DNA of 64,000 nt, taken from Streptomyces sp. GESEQ-4. Its GTDB lineage: Bacteria; Actinomycetota; Actinomycetes; Streptomycetales; Streptomycetaceae. The stretch covers positions 62,001-126,000 of the forward strand of contig NZ_JAFFSU010000021.1 in NCBI RefSeq assembly GCF_017948455.1, written 5' to 3'. Shown in pieces: positions 34,166-42,900 of the stretch. Each line of letters starts with the position of its first letter. Within the stretch, counting starts at the first letter, position 1. Under the pieces are notes generated by a model. It searched no databases. It saw only the letters and a list, made by a program, of their open reading frames with translations, and had not been told where the DNA came from. The translations under genes were made by a program, and so were the position numbers.

Positions 34166-37100
34166 CTACTGCTGGGTCCAGCCCGGCGGTACGCCGCCCT
34201 GCTGCGGAGCCTGGGGCGGCGGCGCGGGCTGCTGTTGCTGCTGCTGCTGCCATCCCTGGTCCGGTCCGGGCTGGCCGGGCTGCTGCGGAGGCTGCTGCCA
34301 CTCCTGGCCCGGCTGGGGAGCGCCGCCCGGCTGCGGGTAGTGCGGCTGGGGCTGTTGCTGGGGCGGGTACCCCTGCTGGGGCTGCTGGTACTGCATGTGC
34401 GGGTTGCCGAAGCCCTGCTGGGTCCGCGCGATGTCCTCGGCGATGAGGGCGGCGAGGTCGAAGTAGGCCTCGCGGGTCTTCGGCCGCATCATGTCGAGGT
34501 CGACCTCGGCGCCCGCCGCGAGGTGCTCGTCGAAGGGGATCACGACGACACCGCGGCAGCGGGTCTCGAAGTGCGCGACGATGTCCTCCACCTTGATCAT
34601 CTTGCCCGTCTCGCGGACACCGGAGATCACGGTGACCGACCGCTGCACGAGGTCGGCGAAGCCGTTCGCCGACAGCCAGTCCAGCGTCGTCGAGGCGCTG
34701 CTCGCACCGTCCACCGACGGCGTGGAGATGATGATCAACTGGTCGGCGAGGTCCAGCACTCCGCGCATCGCGCTGTAGAGCAGACCGGTGCCCGAGTCCG
34801 TGAGGATGATCGGGTACTGGCGGCCCAGCACGTCGAGCGCGCTGCGGTAGTCCTGGTCGTTGAAGGTGGTGGAGACCGCCGGGTCCACGTCGTTGGCGAT
34901 GATCTCGAGGCCGGACGGCGCCTGCGAGGTGAAGCGGCGGATGTCCATGTAGCTGTTCAGCTGCGGGATCGCCTGCACCAGGTCGCGGATGGTCGCGCCG
35001 GTCTCGCGCCGGACCCGTCGGCCGAGCGTGCCGGCGTCCGGGTTGGCGTCGATCGCCAGGATCTTGTCCTGCCGCTCGGTGGCGAGCGTGGCGCCCAGCG
35101 ACATGGTCGTCGTGGTCTTGCCGACACCGCCCTTGAGGCTGATCACCGCGATCCGGTAGCAGGACATCACCGGCGTACGGATCAGCCCCAGCTTCCGCTC
35201 CCGCTCCGCCGCCTCCTTCTTTGCGCCGAGCTTGAAGCGGGACGGGCCCTGGTTGTTCTTACGGGCCTTGGGCTGGTTGCGCAGGAGGCGGTCCGAGGAC
35301 AGCTCGACGGCGGCGTTGTAGCCGAGCGGGGTGCCGGGGGCGGCTTGCTGCTGCTGGGGGGCGCCGGGGCCGGACTGAGGGCCGGGTGGGGCGGTCCAGC
35401 CCTGGTTGCCCGGGTTGGGGTGGTTGCCGTAAGGGGCGGAGGGGGTTGTGGGGTGCTGCTGCTGGGGCGCCTGCGGGGGCGTCTGCTGCTGGGGCTGCGG
35501 CTGGGCCGGGGGCTGTTGGTTCGGGGCGGGCGGCTGCTGCGGCTGCTGGTAGGGCGAGGGCTGCTGCGGCGGCTGGGGTGCCTGCGGGTAGCCGTAGCCG
35601 GGCTGGGGTTGGGGCTGCGGCTGTCCTTGGGGAGGCTGGGCCGGGTTCTGGGGGTAGCCGTATCCGTCGGGCTGGGGCTGTCCGGGCTGGCCCGGCTGCT
35701 GGGGATAGCCGTAGCCGGGGGCCTGCGGGTGTCCCGGTTGCGGTTGTGGCTGCGGGGCGTGAGGCGGCTGGGCGGCCTGTCGTGGGTCGACCGGTGCCGG
35801 GTGTCCACCCTGTGCCGGATAGCCGGGCTGCTGGGCCGGGGCTGCTGTCGGCGGGCCGAACGCGCCCTGCGGCGGGGCCTGGTGGGGCGGCTGCTGCGGG
35901 GACTGGGCGGGGTTCTGGGGGTAGCCGTAACCGGCGGGCTGGGGTGCCTGCTGCTGCGGTACGCCCTGCCCTGCCTGCTGCGGTACTCCCTGGGCAGGCT
36001 GCGCGGGCACGTAGCCCGGCGGCAGCGGCGGGATCGCCTGGCCGGCCTGGGGCGCGGGGGCCGGCATGGCGGGGCCGGCCTGCGGCTGCTGCCCCTGAGG
36101 GGCCGCCGGCGGGGCTTCGGGAGCGGAGGGCTGCGCCTCGGCTTCCGGTCCTGCTTCCGCCGTGGCTGACGCCGCGTCGGTGTCCGGCTGCGCGGGGGAG
36201 CCGGCGTCGGACTGGGCGACCGCGGTCCCCTGCCCGTCCGTACCGTGCCCGTCCGTACCGTCCGTTTCGCCCGAACCGTCCGCCTCGGGCGCCGACCCGG
36301 CGGAGCCGTCCGCCTCGGCCTCGGCGCCGCGCTCCGCTTCCGGCTCCTCGTCGTCGGAGGCCTCACCGAACAGCCGCGCGGCCTCGGCGTCGGCGGCGGC
36401 GTGGTTGAGGTCGGGCAGCGGCTCACCGGGGGCGGGCTCGTCGGGGGCGCTCGCCGCGGGGGCGGTGGCCTGGGACGGGCCGCCCTGGGAGTCCTCGTCG
36501 ACCGGACGCAGCACCGGGAAACCGGGCGCCGCGGGAGGCGGGGTCGACGGCTGCTGCTGCGCCGGTACGTGACCGCCCGAGGTGTCCTGGCGCTGCTGGG
36601 GCACGCTCGCCGACGCCTGCTGGGGGTAGCCGTATCCGCCGGGCGGCGGGGCGTCTCCGGCGGCGGGGGCGGACGTGCCCGGCTGCTGCTGGGGGTAGCC
36701 GTATCCGCCGGGCGCCGGGATGTCTCCGGCGGCAGGGGCGGCGGTGCCCGGCTGCTGCTGCGGAGGCTGGGGCGCTTGCGGCTGGGCGGGCTGCGGCTGG
36801 CCGGCCTGCGGTGGGGCAGGCTGCGGTTGGGCCGGTTGTGGCTGGCCGGACTGCGGCTGGGCCGGCTGCGGATACCCGTAGCCGTCGGTGCCGCCCGTGC
36901 CGGGCTGGTTCGCGCCGGGCGCGTCCGACGTGGGCTGCTGCGGTGCGGGGGCGCGATAGGTGTACGGCTGCTGGGGCTGGGCCGGCGCGGGAGCGCTCGG
37001 TGGGGGAGCTTGCCGTGCGGGAACGCCGGGTGGTCCGGAGGACGGCACGGCGGGCGATCCGGTCGGCGGCGGAGGCTGCGGTGAGGCAGGCCCGGGGTTG

Positions 37101-37255
37101 CTCGGTTCGTCGTTCGCGGAGCCACTCTGCGGCTTCGGGGCGTACCAGGCGGGAGGCGTGTAGACGATTTCGAACTCACCGGTGAGTTCGGTCTCCTGCT
37201 CGTCCCCGTCAGAGGACGGGCCGCCGCCGTTGTAGTCGGACCGATCCCTGTTCAC
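34166..37255 (-). CDS. EspI/MinD-like ATPase of the T7SS locus with long Pro/Gln-rich arm
   Basis: A 1029-residue protein. About 690 N-terminal residues are Pro/Gln/Ala-rich, with repeated GYGYPQ units. A SIMIBI ATPase domain follows with deviant Walker A LKGGVGKTTTT (about residue 710), then DANPDAGTLGRR and TDSGTGLLYS. A Pro/Gln-rich tail ends it. The layout matches EspI proteins of mycobacterial ESX loci, which modulate secretion. The GTG at 37255 has AGGAGG upstream and beats the more distal start. It runs leftward with two more T7SS genes upstream (37440-39601), divergent from EccB. The arm yields large spurious frames on the plus strand. Confidence 0.85.
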   Translation of the reverse strand: MNRDRSDYNGGGPSSDGDEQETELTGEFEIVYTPPAWYAPKPQSGSANDEPSNPGPASPQPPPPTGSPAVPSSGPPGVPARQAPPPSAPAPAQPQQPYTYRAPAPQQPTSDAPGANQPGTGGTDGYGYPQPAQPQSGQPQPAQPQPAPPQAGQPQPAQPQAPQPPQQQPGTAAPAAGDIPAPGGYGYPQQQPGTSAPAAGDAPPPGGYGYPQQASASVPQQRQDTSGGHVPAQQQPSTPPPAAPGFPVLRPVDEDSQGGPSQATAPAASAPDEPAPGEPLPDLNHAAADAEAARLFGEASDDEEPEAERGAEAEADGSAGSAPEADGSGETDGTDGHGTDGQGTAVAQSDAGSPAQPDTDAASATAEAGPEAEAQPSAPEAPPAAPQGQQPQAGPAMPAPAPQAGQAIPPLPPGYVPAQPAQGVPQQAGQGVPQQQAPQPAGYGYPQNPAQSPQQPPHQAPPQGAFGPPTAAPAQQPGYPAQGGHPAPVDPRQAAQPPHAPQPQPQPGHPQAPGYGYPQQPGQPGQPQPDGYGYPQNPAQPPQGQPQPQPQPGYGYPQAPQPPQQPSPYQQPQQPPAPNQQPPAQPQPQQQTPPQAPQQQHPTTPSAPYGNHPNPGNQGWTAPPGPQSGPGAPQQQQAAPGTPLGYNAAVELSSDRLLRNQPKARKNNQGPSRFKLGAKKEAAERERKLGLIRTPVMSCYRIAVISLKGGVGKTTTTMSLGATLATERQDKILAIDANPDAGTLGRRVRRETGATIRDLVQAIPQLNSYMDIRRFTSQAPSGLEIIANDVDPAVSTTFNDQDYRSALDVLGRQYPIILTDSGTGLLYSAMRGVLDLADQLIIISTPSVDGASSASTTLDWLSANGFADLVQRSVTVISGVRETGKMIKVEDIVAHFETRCRGVVVIPFDEHLAAGAEVDLDMMRPKTREAYFDLAALIAEDIARTQQGFGNPHMQYQQPQQGYPPQQQPQPHYPQPGGAPQPGQEWQQPPQQPGQPGPDQGWQQQQQQQPAPPPQAPQQGGVPPGWTQQ

Positions 37256-37439
37256 TGCTTGCCTCCTGGTCAGCCACTGCTGCTGAGTTGGTCGTCGCGG
37301 CCGGGCGGACCGAGTGGCGAACCCCACGCGGCTGCGATCGTCACCGCATCACCAGAAGCCTAATCACTCGCATCGCGCTAGGGAAAAGCGCCCACGGGCA
37401 CGGCCGGTTCGCACCCCATGCCCGGAAACGAAGACGCGC

Positions 37440-38288
37440 TCAGTCCATGCGACGGGCCACGCCGAGCAGGCCCGTCTCCGCGTCCGTGGGTTCGGTCATC
37501 ACGAAGGTGCGGTGCTTGCGAGTGCACCACAGAGCGACGCTGTCATGAAGGTTCGACAGATACTGCAACGGCTCGTCCGGGATGCCCAGAGTGTCCCGTA
37601 CGATCTCGGTCTCCTCGGGCGAAATGCGCTGAATGCCGACCAGTTGGGCCTGGGCCAGCCAGCGCGGCGCGTGCTCGCTGACGAAGGGCAGCACCGTCAC
37701 CACGGCCTGCCACGGCAACGCGGTCACCCGGCCGCGCGGCGGACGGATGCCGCAGTCCCGGATCAGGACGACCGGGCTGGATACGGAAGGGCCCTGCGCG
37801 GGCACCCGGCCCACCGGATACACCGTCACGCACTGCTGGCCGCCACCCGCCGACTGGGCCAGCTGCTGCCACGCCTGCGGCCGACCGGTCTCCACGCCCA
37901 CGCGCGCGCCGGTCGCGGCGATCCGCAACGCCAGCACCTGGGCCAGCCAGAGGCCGCCCACGAGCACGACGTCGAAGGGGGTGGGGCGGGACAGGCCGAG
38001 CACGGCGGGCTGTGACGCCCGGTCCGTGCCGATGATCACGCCGTCGTCGCCGATCGGCATGCTGATCGCGGGAAGTTCGTCGACGGTGACGACGTGGCGG
38101 TTGCGGCGCGGTCCGCGCAGCCCGAACCCCGGGCTGAAGACGCGCCGTTGCTGCCGCGGCTCCGGCTGCCGGATGATCGGGATCATGCCGGTGTCGGAGG
38201 GCGAGGCGACGTGTGCGGGGGTGGCGCGGCCCGGCTGACCCGGCTGGCCGGGCTGGCCCGGGGGCATGGTCGGTGCGGGGTGGGACAT
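37440..38288 (-). CDS. T7SS-locus protein of unknown function
   Basis: A 282-residue protein with a short Pro/Gly/Gln-rich start (PGQPGQPGQPG), a conserved-looking core (RHVVTVDELPAISMPIGDDG; FDVVLVGGLWLAQVLALRIAATG) and a C-terminus near QYLSNLHDSVALWCTRKHR. There is no signal peptide and one hydrophobic stretch. The ATG overlaps the EccE stop by one base (TGATG), so its translation is coupled to EccE, and the EspI-like gene follows. I do not recognise the family; the position says it is an accessory of the secretion machine. Confidence 0.75.
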   Translation of the reverse strand: MSHPAPTMPPGQPGQPGQPGRATPAHVASPSDTGMIPIIRQPEPRQQRRVFSPGFGLRGPRRNRHVVTVDELPAISMPIGDDGVIIGTDRASQPAVLGLSRPTPFDVVLVGGLWLAQVLALRIAATGARVGVETGRPQAWQQLAQSAGGGQQCVTVYPVGRVPAQGPSVSSPVVLIRDCGIRPPRGRVTALPWQAVVTVLPFVSEHAPRWLAQAQLVGIQRISPEETEIVRDTLGIPDEPLQYLSNLHDSVALWCTRKHRTFVMTEPTDAETGLLGVARRMD

Positions 38289-39601
38289 CAGTACGTACCT
38301 CCGAGCGGCAGAGTGGCGAGGGCTCCGGGGACCTGCTCCCGGTCGAGGCGGACCAGACCGACCTTCGCGGTGCTCGCCGTCCGCTCCAACTCCCGTCCCA
38401 CCTGGCTGAGTTCGCTGTCACCTCGGGCGGTGACACGAATGTGTCCCGCCAGGGAGACACCCCGGCTGCCGGCCTTGCTCAGGGTCACGCTGAACGTCGT
38501 CGCGAGCACCGGGAGCGAGGTGAACTGCGTCACCAGCGCCGGCAGCGCCACACCGCCGTTCCCCAACTGCGGCCAGCGGGACACCCAGTACGTCGTGTGC
38601 CACCGGTCGTCGACCCGCCACGTCCGTACCGATTCGACCGAACGGCGCTGGGTCCGGCCGTCCTGGCCGTGCTGCGCGTTGGCGCGCGGGTTGAGGCAGC
38701 TGGACGTCGCCAGCGCCTGCACCAGCTCGTTCTCGTCCAGGACGGTCGCCTTGAACCCGGCCCCGGCCAGTCGGCTGGTCAACTGGTCCGCCACCCGCAG
38801 CAGCGCGCGCTGCGCCCCGGGAACACCGTCGCCGCGGGCCTGAACCGCCTCCGGGCACAGCTCCGGGTCCAGCTTGAGGGCGACCCAGGTGAGCCGGAGC
38901 GCGGGCGAACCGGTCTGCGCCTGCAGGGGGCCGTACGACCGCGCGGCGATCGACTGCTCGGGCAGATGCGGTGCGGGCGCGGGCTGGGTGTGCTGGACCA
39001 CCTGGGCGGAGGCGAGCCGGATTCCGTCGACCTCAAGCGCCTCCTGGATCAGCTTCAGCGGCAGCTCCCGCCCGGCGCCCCCGGGACGCAACGGCTGGTC
39101 CGCCGGCTGCACGAAGAGCACCGCGGTCAGGAAGGTCCCGTCGCCGATCAGACCGATCGAACGGTCGTCACGGGACAGGAACTCGTGCGTCCGCAGCGCC
39201 GGATCGCACTCCACGACCGGAGCCAGCAACGCGTCCGTACCCGGCGGCACCGGCAGCTTGGCCTCGCGCTGACGGCGCCTCAGCGCGCGCGCCGTGTCAT
39301 ACCACTCGGCCAGCGGCCGACGCCCCCGGCGCAGGACCGCGAGAAGCAGCAGCAGCGCGGCCACGGCACCCGCGGGGGCCAGCAGCCAGGACACGTCGGT
39401 GACCCAAGCGACGAGCATGACGGCCGCCGCGAGTTCCACCAGGATCAGCTGCTGCAGCCGTACCGGGCCCATACCGCCGGGAGTGGGCAAGGTGCGCGGC
39501 GACGCGGCGGCGGGGGCCGGAGTCGACGTACGTCCACGGTCCGGACCGTCCGGTTCCTGCTGTGCGCGGCGTCCGCGCCGAGTGCTCGTAGCGCTGGTCA
39601 T
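38288..39601 (-). CDS. eccE: T7SS membrane component EccE
   Basis: A 437-residue protein with a disordered basic N-terminus, two adjacent membrane helices (VRLQQLILVELAAAVMLVAWVTDV and WLLAPAGAVAALLLLLAVL, about residues 45-90) and a large soluble C-terminal domain, the standard EccE arrangement. EccE is the outermost membrane subunit of the ESX core complex. The ATG at 39601 with GAAAGGG about a dozen bases upstream is preferred to the ATG at 39613, which the purine run directly abuts. It heads the leftward operon and is divergent from EccB. Confidence 0.8.
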   Translation of the reverse strand: MTSATSTRRGRRAQQEPDGPDRGRTSTPAPAAASPRTLPTPGGMGPVRLQQLILVELAAAVMLVAWVTDVSWLLAPAGAVAALLLLLAVLRRGRRPLAEWYDTARALRRRQREAKLPVPPGTDALLAPVVECDPALRTHEFLSRDDRSIGLIGDGTFLTAVLFVQPADQPLRPGGAGRELPLKLIQEALEVDGIRLASAQVVQHTQPAPAPHLPEQSIAARSYGPLQAQTGSPALRLTWVALKLDPELCPEAVQARGDGVPGAQRALLRVADQLTSRLAGAGFKATVLDENELVQALATSSCLNPRANAQHGQDGRTQRRSVESVRTWRVDDRWHTTYWVSRWPQLGNGGVALPALVTQFTSLPVLATTFSVTLSKAGSRGVSLAGHIRVTARGDSELSQVGRELERTASTAKVGLVRLDREQVPGALATLPLGGTY

Positions 39602-39780
39602 CCCCCGGGACATCCCTTTCGCGAAGTCGTGGCCGTTCGGCGGGCGTCCATCGGCCCACATCGTCCATACGAGTGGCTCACGGTACCCGCTGCCGGGCAC
39701 GGACGGCACAGCGGCGCAGGGGACACCGACCCCGGGTGGCCAGCCTCGCACGGACCGGCCCCGCATGGTGGAGCGCTGTC

Positions 39781-39955
39781 GTGAAGCTCTGTGAAGATGA
39801 TCTGTGAAGATGCGGAGACGGCCGTACCCTGATGGACCGCCGCATCGCGGCGCAGGGCATAGTAGGTGCCTGCTCGGCCGGAGCGGCGGCCTCGCGTACC
39901 ACGGTCAGGCCTCAAGATTCGCGGTCAGGCACGGCACCAGTCGCGGTCAGGCACG
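39781..39955. promoter_or_regulatory. Repeat-rich divergent control region between eccE and eccB
   Basis: Three GTGAAG units at 39781, 39791 and 39804 are followed by three CGGTCAGGC units at 39902, 39922 and 39944 (the last two inside a 15-bp repeat TCGCGGTCAGGCACG at 39919 and 39941), and then by CGACCGG repeats. Spacings of 20 and 22 bp put the CGGTCAGGC units on one DNA face. These are likely regulator-binding arrays controlling the two T7SS operons. Confidence 0.5.
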
Positions 39956-40032
39956 ACCGGATGCGACCGGACGCGACACGACCGGGCGCGGTCGAGCACC
40001 ATCGGGGACCAGAATTCGGGAGACACGGGGAC

Positions 40033-41613
40033 ATGGCAAAGCAGCGTCGGGATGAGCTCGCCGCCTACACGTTCGCTCGCAAGCGCACCGTCGCGGCGTT
40101 TCTGGCGCCGTCCCCGGGAGGCTCCGAAGAAGGCGCACCGCGTCCGGTTCGTACGGTGATGCCCAGCCTGGCGGTGGGCGTCGTGCTGGTGATCGGCTTC
40201 ATCGCCTGGGGCGTGATCAAGCCCAGCGCGCCCAAGGGCTGGAACACTCCCGGCGAGTACATCATCGTCGACAGCGACTCCACGACGCGCTACGTCGTCC
40301 TCAACGACGAGACGTCGACCGGCAAGAAGACCAAGACGCTGCACCCCGTCCTCAACTACGCCTCCGCCAAGCTCCTCCTGGACAAGGGCAAGGGCAGCGT
40401 CATCGAGGTCCCCGGCAAGGAGATCGACAAGAGCGGCATCCCGCACGGCGCGACCCTCGGCATTCCGTACGCCCCCGACCGGCTGCCCGCCAAGGCCGAC
40501 GCGGAGAAGGCGAAGACCTGGGCGGTGTGCGAGCGCCCGGCCTCCGGCTCCGGCACGGACGACGCCATCGACCGTGCCGTCTTCGTCCTCGACGCCGACG
40601 ACGCGAAGTCGCTGGCCGGCGCGGGCAAGGTCGACCCCCGCGAGGCCCTGTACGTCACGGACCCCAAGACCGACCAGGAATTCCTGGTCGACGGCAAGGG
40701 CAACCGTTTCCTGCTGGGCGGCCCCTCGGGTCTCGACGAGACCACCATGGAGCAGCTGCGCGCCGCGGTCATCGGCACCACGTCCGAGCCCCAGCCGGTG
40801 AGCCAGGAGTGGCTGCGCACCCTCAACGAGGGCGGGGTCATCACCTTCCCGACGGTTCCGTCCGCCGGCCAGACGACCGCGGTCCAGGGACTCCCCGCCG
40901 AGGTGAGCACCGTGGGTCAGGTCCTCAAGGCACAAGAGGCGCAGGGCCCGCAGTTCTACGTCGTCCTCCAAGACGAGATCGCCCGCATCACGCCGTTCGT
41001 CGCCGCGCTGCTCCAGGTGAAGGACGGGGTCGACCCCATCGATGTCGACACCCGCGACATCATCGAGGCCAACGGCGGCCCCGCGGACAAGTTCTACGCG
41101 GACAAGGGCTGGCCCGAGACCGTTCCGCGCCAGGCCAACCCCGCGGCCACCGCGACCGGCGAGGCCCGCAACACCTCCTGCAGCGTGTACGACGGCACCA
41201 TCGGCCCGGACAGCAAGCCACAGCTCGCCGCCTGGGCCGGAACGGCGTACCCCAAGCAGGTCGTCGCCGAATCGCTGAGCGCCTACGTCTCCTCCGGCTC
41301 GGGCCTCCTCTTCCAGGAGGTCGCCGGTGCGACGGGCGGCGGCGGTGCGACATATCTGCTGACGGACACGGGTCTGCGGTACTCGCTGCCGACGAACAAC
41401 GACAGCGAGGCGGCGGAGGCGGAGGGAACCGGCGGGGGCTCGTCCTCGTCGGAGGGCGAGTCCGGCGACGCGAGCGAGACGGCGAAGGCGCGTACGCGGC
41501 TGGGCTACGAGGACGTTTCCAACCCGGCGTTCGTACCGCAAACTTGGGCGACATTCATCCCGAAGGGCCCCACTCTGGACACGGGCAGCGCGGCGCAGCC
41601 GCAGAGCCAGTGA
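40033..41613 (+). CDS. eccB: T7SS membrane component EccB
   Basis: A 526-residue protein with the EccB plan: a cytoplasmic N-terminus (RRDELAAYTFARKRTVAAFLAP), one membrane helix (about residues 43-63, SLAVGVVLVIGFIAWGVI), then a long extracytoplasmic repeat domain with a Cys pair (WAVCER; NTSCSVYDG). It begins the rightward operon, 240 bp before the two WXG100 genes. The ATG at 40033 lies after GGGAGA/GGGG; upstream in-frame starts would read through the repeat-rich leader. EccB is a core channel subunit. Confidence 0.9.
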   Translation: MAKQRRDELAAYTFARKRTVAAFLAPSPGGSEEGAPRPVRTVMPSLAVGVVLVIGFIAWGVIKPSAPKGWNTPGEYIIVDSDSTTRYVVLNDETSTGKKTKTLHPVLNYASAKLLLDKGKGSVIEVPGKEIDKSGIPHGATLGIPYAPDRLPAKADAEKAKTWAVCERPASGSGTDDAIDRAVFVLDADDAKSLAGAGKVDPREALYVTDPKTDQEFLVDGKGNRFLLGGPSGLDETTMEQLRAAVIGTTSEPQPVSQEWLRTLNEGGVITFPTVPSAGQTTAVQGLPAEVSTVGQVLKAQEAQGPQFYVVLQDEIARITPFVAALLQVKDGVDPIDVDTRDIIEANGGPADKFYADKGWPETVPRQANPAATATGEARNTSCSVYDGTIGPDSKPQLAAWAGTAYPKQVVAESLSAYVSSGSGLLFQEVAGATGGGGATYLLTDTGLRYSLPTNNDSEAAEAEGTGGGSSSSEGESGDASETAKARTRLGYEDVSNPAFVPQTWATFIPKGPTLDTGSAAQPQSQ

Positions 41614-41735
41614 CGTACTGAGTGGTGCGCTGGGTGATGAGGGTGACACCCCAACGGGCTTGCGGCCGAGGGGACTTGACAGCAACAATCCACCAGCGCA
41701 TCGCGCGTGTGTGTGAATGCTGTAACTGAAACACC

Positions 41736-41756
41736 TTGCCTGTGGGTATGAGACAG
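41736..41756. promoter_or_regulatory. Small inverted repeat upstream of the esx pair
   Basis: GCCTGT-(9 nt)-ACAGGC in the 240-bp gap between eccB and the first esx gene, followed by TAGAGT at 41763. It may mark a separate promoter for the abundantly needed WXG100 proteins; no convincing -35 element is spaced correctly. Confidence 0.3.
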
Positions 41757-41853
41757 GCGGAGGATAGAGTGCTTCCAGCGTTCACGAACGGAACGCAACT
41801 CCGGGACTGGTAAGGGTTTCCCGGATCAACGACGACATGGGGGAAGGTTCAAC

Positions 41854-42165
41854 ATGGCCGGCCAGTTCCGGGTAACAGAGGACGAACTGACCAAGCTCTC
41901 CGGTGACATCACCACGGTGAACGGTCAGCTGCAGGGCGAGGTCCGCCGTCTCAACGGAGTGATCGACCAGATCACCGGCGGCTGGCAGGGCCAGGCGGCC
42001 CAGTCGTATCGCCAGCTGCAGGAGCGCTGGAACGCGGACGCGAAGAGGATGAACGACATCCTCAACGACATCAAGGAAGCCGTGGACTCCACGCGGAGCA
42101 ACTACACCGCGTCGGAAGAGCAGCAGAACTCCGAGATCAGCAAGATCATGTCGGACTTCGGCTGA
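41854..42165 (+). CDS. esxB: WXG100 protein (EsxB-like)
   Basis: A 103-residue helical-hairpin protein. The turn motif is WQG (GGWQGQAAQSYRQLQERW, about residue 43), and the T7SS export motif YxxxE is present in NYTASEEQQ. GGGGGAAGG lies upstream of the ATG. It is followed at 122 bp by a second WXG100 gene; such pairs form secreted heterodimers. The assignment to EsxB rather than EsxA rests on order and the export motif and is tentative. Confidence 0.88.
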   Translation: MAGQFRVTEDELTKLSGDITTVNGQLQGEVRRLNGVIDQITGGWQGQAAQSYRQLQERWNADAKRMNDILNDIKEAVDSTRSNYTASEEQQNSEISKIMSDFG

Positions 42166-42287
42166 TCGAGCCGTAGGGCAGCCGCCGCCCGCTTCGGCGC
42201 GGCGCCGCCCATCTCTACAGCTTCTCTGCATCCCACCGATTTCCGCAGACTCTTCCTGAGTCGGACTCTTCCTGAAAGGGAATGACG

Positions 42288-42572
42288 ATGTCGATCCTCG
42301 TCAATTACGCAACCATCACCAACGCTTCCACGGACGTGAAGACGACCGCCGGACGCATCAAGCAGCAGCTCGACGACCTCGAGGCCGCGGTCAAGCGCGT
42401 CGCCAACTCCTGGGAAGGCGAGGCGCAGGAGGGCTACCAGCGCAAGCAGCGCGAGTGGGACCGCACCGCCGCCGACCTGCACGCGACCCTGCTGAAGATC
42501 TCGACGGCCCTGCAGAGCGCGGCCGACAACTACCAGGCCACCGAGAAGAGCAACGCCAACACCTGGGGCTGA
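42288..42572 (+). CDS. esxA: WXG100 protein (EsxA-like)
   Basis: A 94-residue helical-hairpin protein with the turn motif WEG (NSWEGEAQEGYQRKQREW) and YxxxE in NYQATEKSN. Of two close ATGs, 42288 lies seven bases after GAAAGGG, while 42282 is only one base away, so 42288 is chosen. It is the likely heterodimer partner of the preceding protein. A strong terminator follows. Confidence 0.88.
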   Translation: MSILVNYATITNASTDVKTTAGRIKQQLDDLEAAVKRVANSWEGEAQEGYQRKQREWDRTAADLHATLLKISTALQSAADNYQATEKSNANTWG

Positions 42573-42614
42573 GCCCGTCGGCGGCCCGAGGGGTGAGCGT
42601 GAATGCGGAGGATC

Positions 42615-42646
42615 GGCCCAGCAGACGCGAAGGCGTCGGCTGGGCC
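42615..42646 (+). terminator. Terminator after the esx pair
   Basis: Stem GGCCCAGC (42615-42622)/GCTGGGCC (42639-42646) with inner GACGC/GCGTC and the tetraloop GAAG, followed by a short T run. It separates the esx transcript from the mycosin gene. The 250 bp after it hold a purine-rich leader with CAAGC/GTGAGC iterations but no conventional gene. Confidence 0.75.
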
Positions 42647-42807
42647 GCCCCTTTCTGAGGGGCAGCACACACCGCGTCCCCCGAATCTTCACATCCGGGG
42701 ACGGGCCGTTAACGAGCATGCTTCAGCGTCGAAGCGTTTGCAGTGCCTTCGCGTGTCTTTGCGGTCACCGAAGTCAACGAAGCGGGCGCGGCGGACGTAG
42801 TAATCGA

Positions 42808-42900
42808 GTGAGCGAAGTAGCAGTCAAAGCAAGCCAGCAGGCAAGCAGCCAACAAGTGAGCATGCAGGTGAGCAAGGAAGCCCTGGGAGTCTGGACATGA
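42808..42900 (+). CDS. Possible 30-codon leader ORF overlapping the mycosin start
   Basis: A GTG-initiated frame encodes a Ser/Gln/Val-rich peptide (VSEVAVKASQQASS...) and ends in a TGA that overlaps the mycosin ATG by four bases (ATGA). The overlap is the pattern of translational coupling, but the peptide is low in complexity and no good ribosome-binding site precedes it, so this may be chance. Confidence 0.25.
   Translation: MSEVAVKASQQASSQQVSMQVSKEALGVWT

Noticed and set aside
34136..36169. A 677-codon plus-strand frame opposite the EspI-like gene
   Set aside because: Leu/Gly/Arg-rich shadow of the Pro/Gln repeats; it starts in the ribF terminator and shows no protein features.
42282..42572. 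ATG at 42282 as start of the second WXG100 gene
   Set aside because: Only one base separates it from the purine-rich ribosome-binding site; the ATG at 42288 has normal spacing.
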